Shown in pieces: positions 62,741 through 64,000 of a stretch of DNA of 64,000 nt. The translations under genes and the position numbers were made by a program. Under the pieces are notes generated by a model, which saw nothing but the letters and a program-made list of their open reading frames with translations, searched no databases and was not told the DNA's origin. This stretch comes from JAPPHA01 sp965221575. Its GTDB lineage: Bacteria > Pseudomonadota > Alphaproteobacteria > Rhodobacterales > Rhodobacteraceae. The stretch covers positions 124,001 to 188,000 of the forward strand of contig CBDCSM010000014.1 of the NCBI GenBank assembly GCA_965221575.1, given 5' to 3'. Within the stretch, counting starts at the first letter, position 1; each line of letters begins with the position of its first letter.

Positions 62741-63806
62741 AACCGCCGTATCCCGGTTCTCACCCGTCGCCTTGCTGAAGGCCAGGCGCGGACGCCACCG
62801 GCTCCACTGGACGGACATCTTCTCGTATGCCTACCTTGCGCTCGGGGTAGCGCTCATGTTCGGCCCTGTCGTCTGGCTTGCGCTTTCGAGTTTCAAGACG
62901 GCTTCCGGACTGCTCGAGTTCCCGCCGACCCTGCTGCCGCTTGGCCAGATCGAGATCGAGGTCGAGGGACATGACAAGCCGCTTCCTCTCTACGATGTCA
63001 CGATGGATGACGGATCGGTTCGCCAACTGGCGCAGATCCGCCGGGTCGGAATCGTCGCGCAGATGGTTGATCCGGATGACCCCGGGACACGAATAGATGT
63101 TCCGATCGATCGCCGGGAAGCCGTACGCGAGTTCAGGGTTGCATGGGAAAACTACACGGCGCCGCTGCAGCGGTTCAGTTTCCTGACCTACCTCAAGAAC
63201 TCGGTCGTCGTGACGTTTGTTGCGACCCTGGTGACACTGCTGATCAATTCCATGGCCGCGTACGGGCTTGCGATTTACGAATTCCCGGGACGTACGGCGA
63301 TCATGCTTTTCGTGATCGGAACCCTGATGATTCCGATTACCGTCATCCTTGTACCGGTCTACCTCGTGGTTACCGAGCTGGGCATGATCAATTCCCTCTG
63401 GGGCGTCATCCTGCCCGGGGCCGCGACACCTACCGGTGTCTTCCTGCTTCGCCAGTACATGCTGACGATACCACGCGACCTGATTGAAGCCGCGCGCATG
63501 GACCGCGCCAGCGAGTGGGCGATCTACTGGAGAGTCGTCATGCCATTGGCGGCACCGGCGATCGCCGTGCTGGCGATCTTCTCAATCATGTGGCGGTGGA
63601 ACGACTTCCTGTGGCCGCTGATCGTGCTCAATCGGAGCGAAGTCTACACGTTGCAGGTCGGATTGAACGCCTTCCAGGGCGAACTGGATGTCCAGTGGCA
63701 CTTCGTTCTCGCCATGACGGTCGTGACCCTGATTCCCGTTGTCCTCGTCTTTGCCTTTCTCCAGCGGTTCATCACGACGGGTATCGCCAGCACCGGCATG
63801 AAATAG
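62733..63806 (+). CDS. Sugar ABC transporter permease (MalG type)
   Basis: A 357-residue permease paired with the preceding one. After the first helix (about 30-52) there is a periplasmic insertion of about 85 residues (IEVEGHDKPLPLYDVTMDDG and following), then five helices. The coupling loop is LTIPRDLIEAARMDRASEWAIYWRVVMP, and the next helix carries FSIMWRWNDFLWPLIVL. Its ATG lies inside the end of the upstream gene, so translation is likely coupled. The insertion resembles that of AglG in position. Confidence 0.9.
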   Translation: MSETAVSRFSPVALLKARRGRHRLHWTDIFSYAYLALGVALMFGPVVWLALSSFKTASGLLEFPPTLLPLGQIEIEVEGHDKPLPLYDVTMDDGSVRQLAQIRRVGIVAQMVDPDDPGTRIDVPIDRREAVREFRVAWENYTAPLQRFSFLTYLKNSVVVTFVATLVTLLINSMAAYGLAIYEFPGRTAIMLFVIGTLMIPITVILVPVYLVVTELGMINSLWGVILPGAATPTGVFLLRQYMLTIPRDLIEAARMDRASEWAIYWRVVMPLAAPAIAVLAIFSIMWRWNDFLWPLIVLNRSEVYTLQVGLNAFQGELDVQWHFVLAMTVVTLIPVVLVFAFLQRFITTGIASTGMK

Positions 63807-63884
63807 TGATCTCATCGGTCACACCCGCAAACCGGTTGACCGCTTCGCCGCAAATTCGATTCTCCTGTCGGACTCGTCGGGACA

Positions 63885-64000
63885 ATGACTCGTAATCCGT
63901 TGATCTTTCTGGATCCGCATCCGCGGACCCGGTCCATGGTGTTCCCGCCCAGGGTTTCCGAAGCGCTGGGCGCCCAGGCCCGCGTCACGTGCCATTTCGG
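63885..64000 (+). CDS. Partial gene, probable D-2-hydroxyacid dehydrogenase
   Basis: An open frame runs off the right edge after 38 codons: MTRNPLIFLDPHPRTRSMVF followed by PPRVSEALGAQ. The beginning resembles hydroxyacid dehydrogenases found in sugar-acid catabolic clusters, where FLDPHPRTR is a recurring start. It lies 78 bases after the permease gene on the same strand. The fragment is too short for a firm call. Confidence 0.5.
   Translation, partial: MTRNPLIFLDPHPRTRSMVFPPRVSEALGAQARVTCHF

Overview
The window is about 64 kb of chromosomal DNA from an alphaproteobacterium, most like Rhodobacterales/Rhodospirillales relatives. The evidence is gene order: petP-petR beside ilvE; rsfS-rlmH-gpmI-ctpA-rppH; aglR with aglEFGAK; and glutathione-dependent formaldehyde oxidation genes. 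G+C is high (about 60-70% in most genes). No rRNA, tRNA or CRISPR array was seen. Function calls come from recognising motifs by eye, not from database searches.

Layout. 0.1-7 kb: minus-strand housekeeping genes (xseB, a histone-deacetylase-like hydrolase, an S49 peptidase), a HicAB toxin-antitoxin pair with a palindromic operator, a DUF3179 protein and petR/petP, divergent from ilvE. 7-12 kb: plus-strand core block rsfS, rlmH, gpmI, ctpA, rppH. 12-13.7 kb: a small I78-inhibitor-like lipoprotein and glpK. 14.4-30.2 kb: a minus-strand block that looks like an undescribed biosynthetic cluster. In transcription order it has an RND adaptor, an RND pump, a 2354-residue FAS-like iterative polyketide synthase without a thioesterase, a B12-binding radical SAM enzyme, and a single protein joining a thioester-reductase-like domain to a sulfotransferase. 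I infer a reduced acyl chain that is released reductively, sulfated, modified by radical chemistry and exported. A short remnant of an enoyl-reductase domain lies just upstream on the other strand.

31.4-37.8 kb: the formaldehyde genes adhI and fghA are split by a lower-G+C insert. The insert holds an unusually strong hairpin, a decayed IS5-type transposase and a tightly coupled three-gene operon led by a TIGR04255-type protein of unknown function. An AEC transporter follows. 37.9-43 kb: a HAD phosphatase, an ornithine cyclodeaminase-like protein, a PhyH-type dioxygenase, SelO and an agmatinase-family enzyme.

43-51 kb: a LacI regulator and the alpha-glucoside operon aglEFGAK, with two LacI-type operators between them. 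51-55.6 kb: a Gfo/Idh/MocA oxidoreductase, a glutathione transferase, a DenD-like dehydrogenase and a periplasmic cyclophilin. 55.7-64 kb: a second sugar ABC locus. Its ATPase is in an overlapping operon with three Gfo/Idh/MocA oxidoreductases, and this is divergent from the binding protein and two permeases. A partial 2-hydroxyacid dehydrogenase-like gene runs off the right edge.

The two best candidates for new biology are the PKS / radical SAM / reductase-sulfotransferase / RND cluster and the TIGR04255 three-gene operon in the insert.
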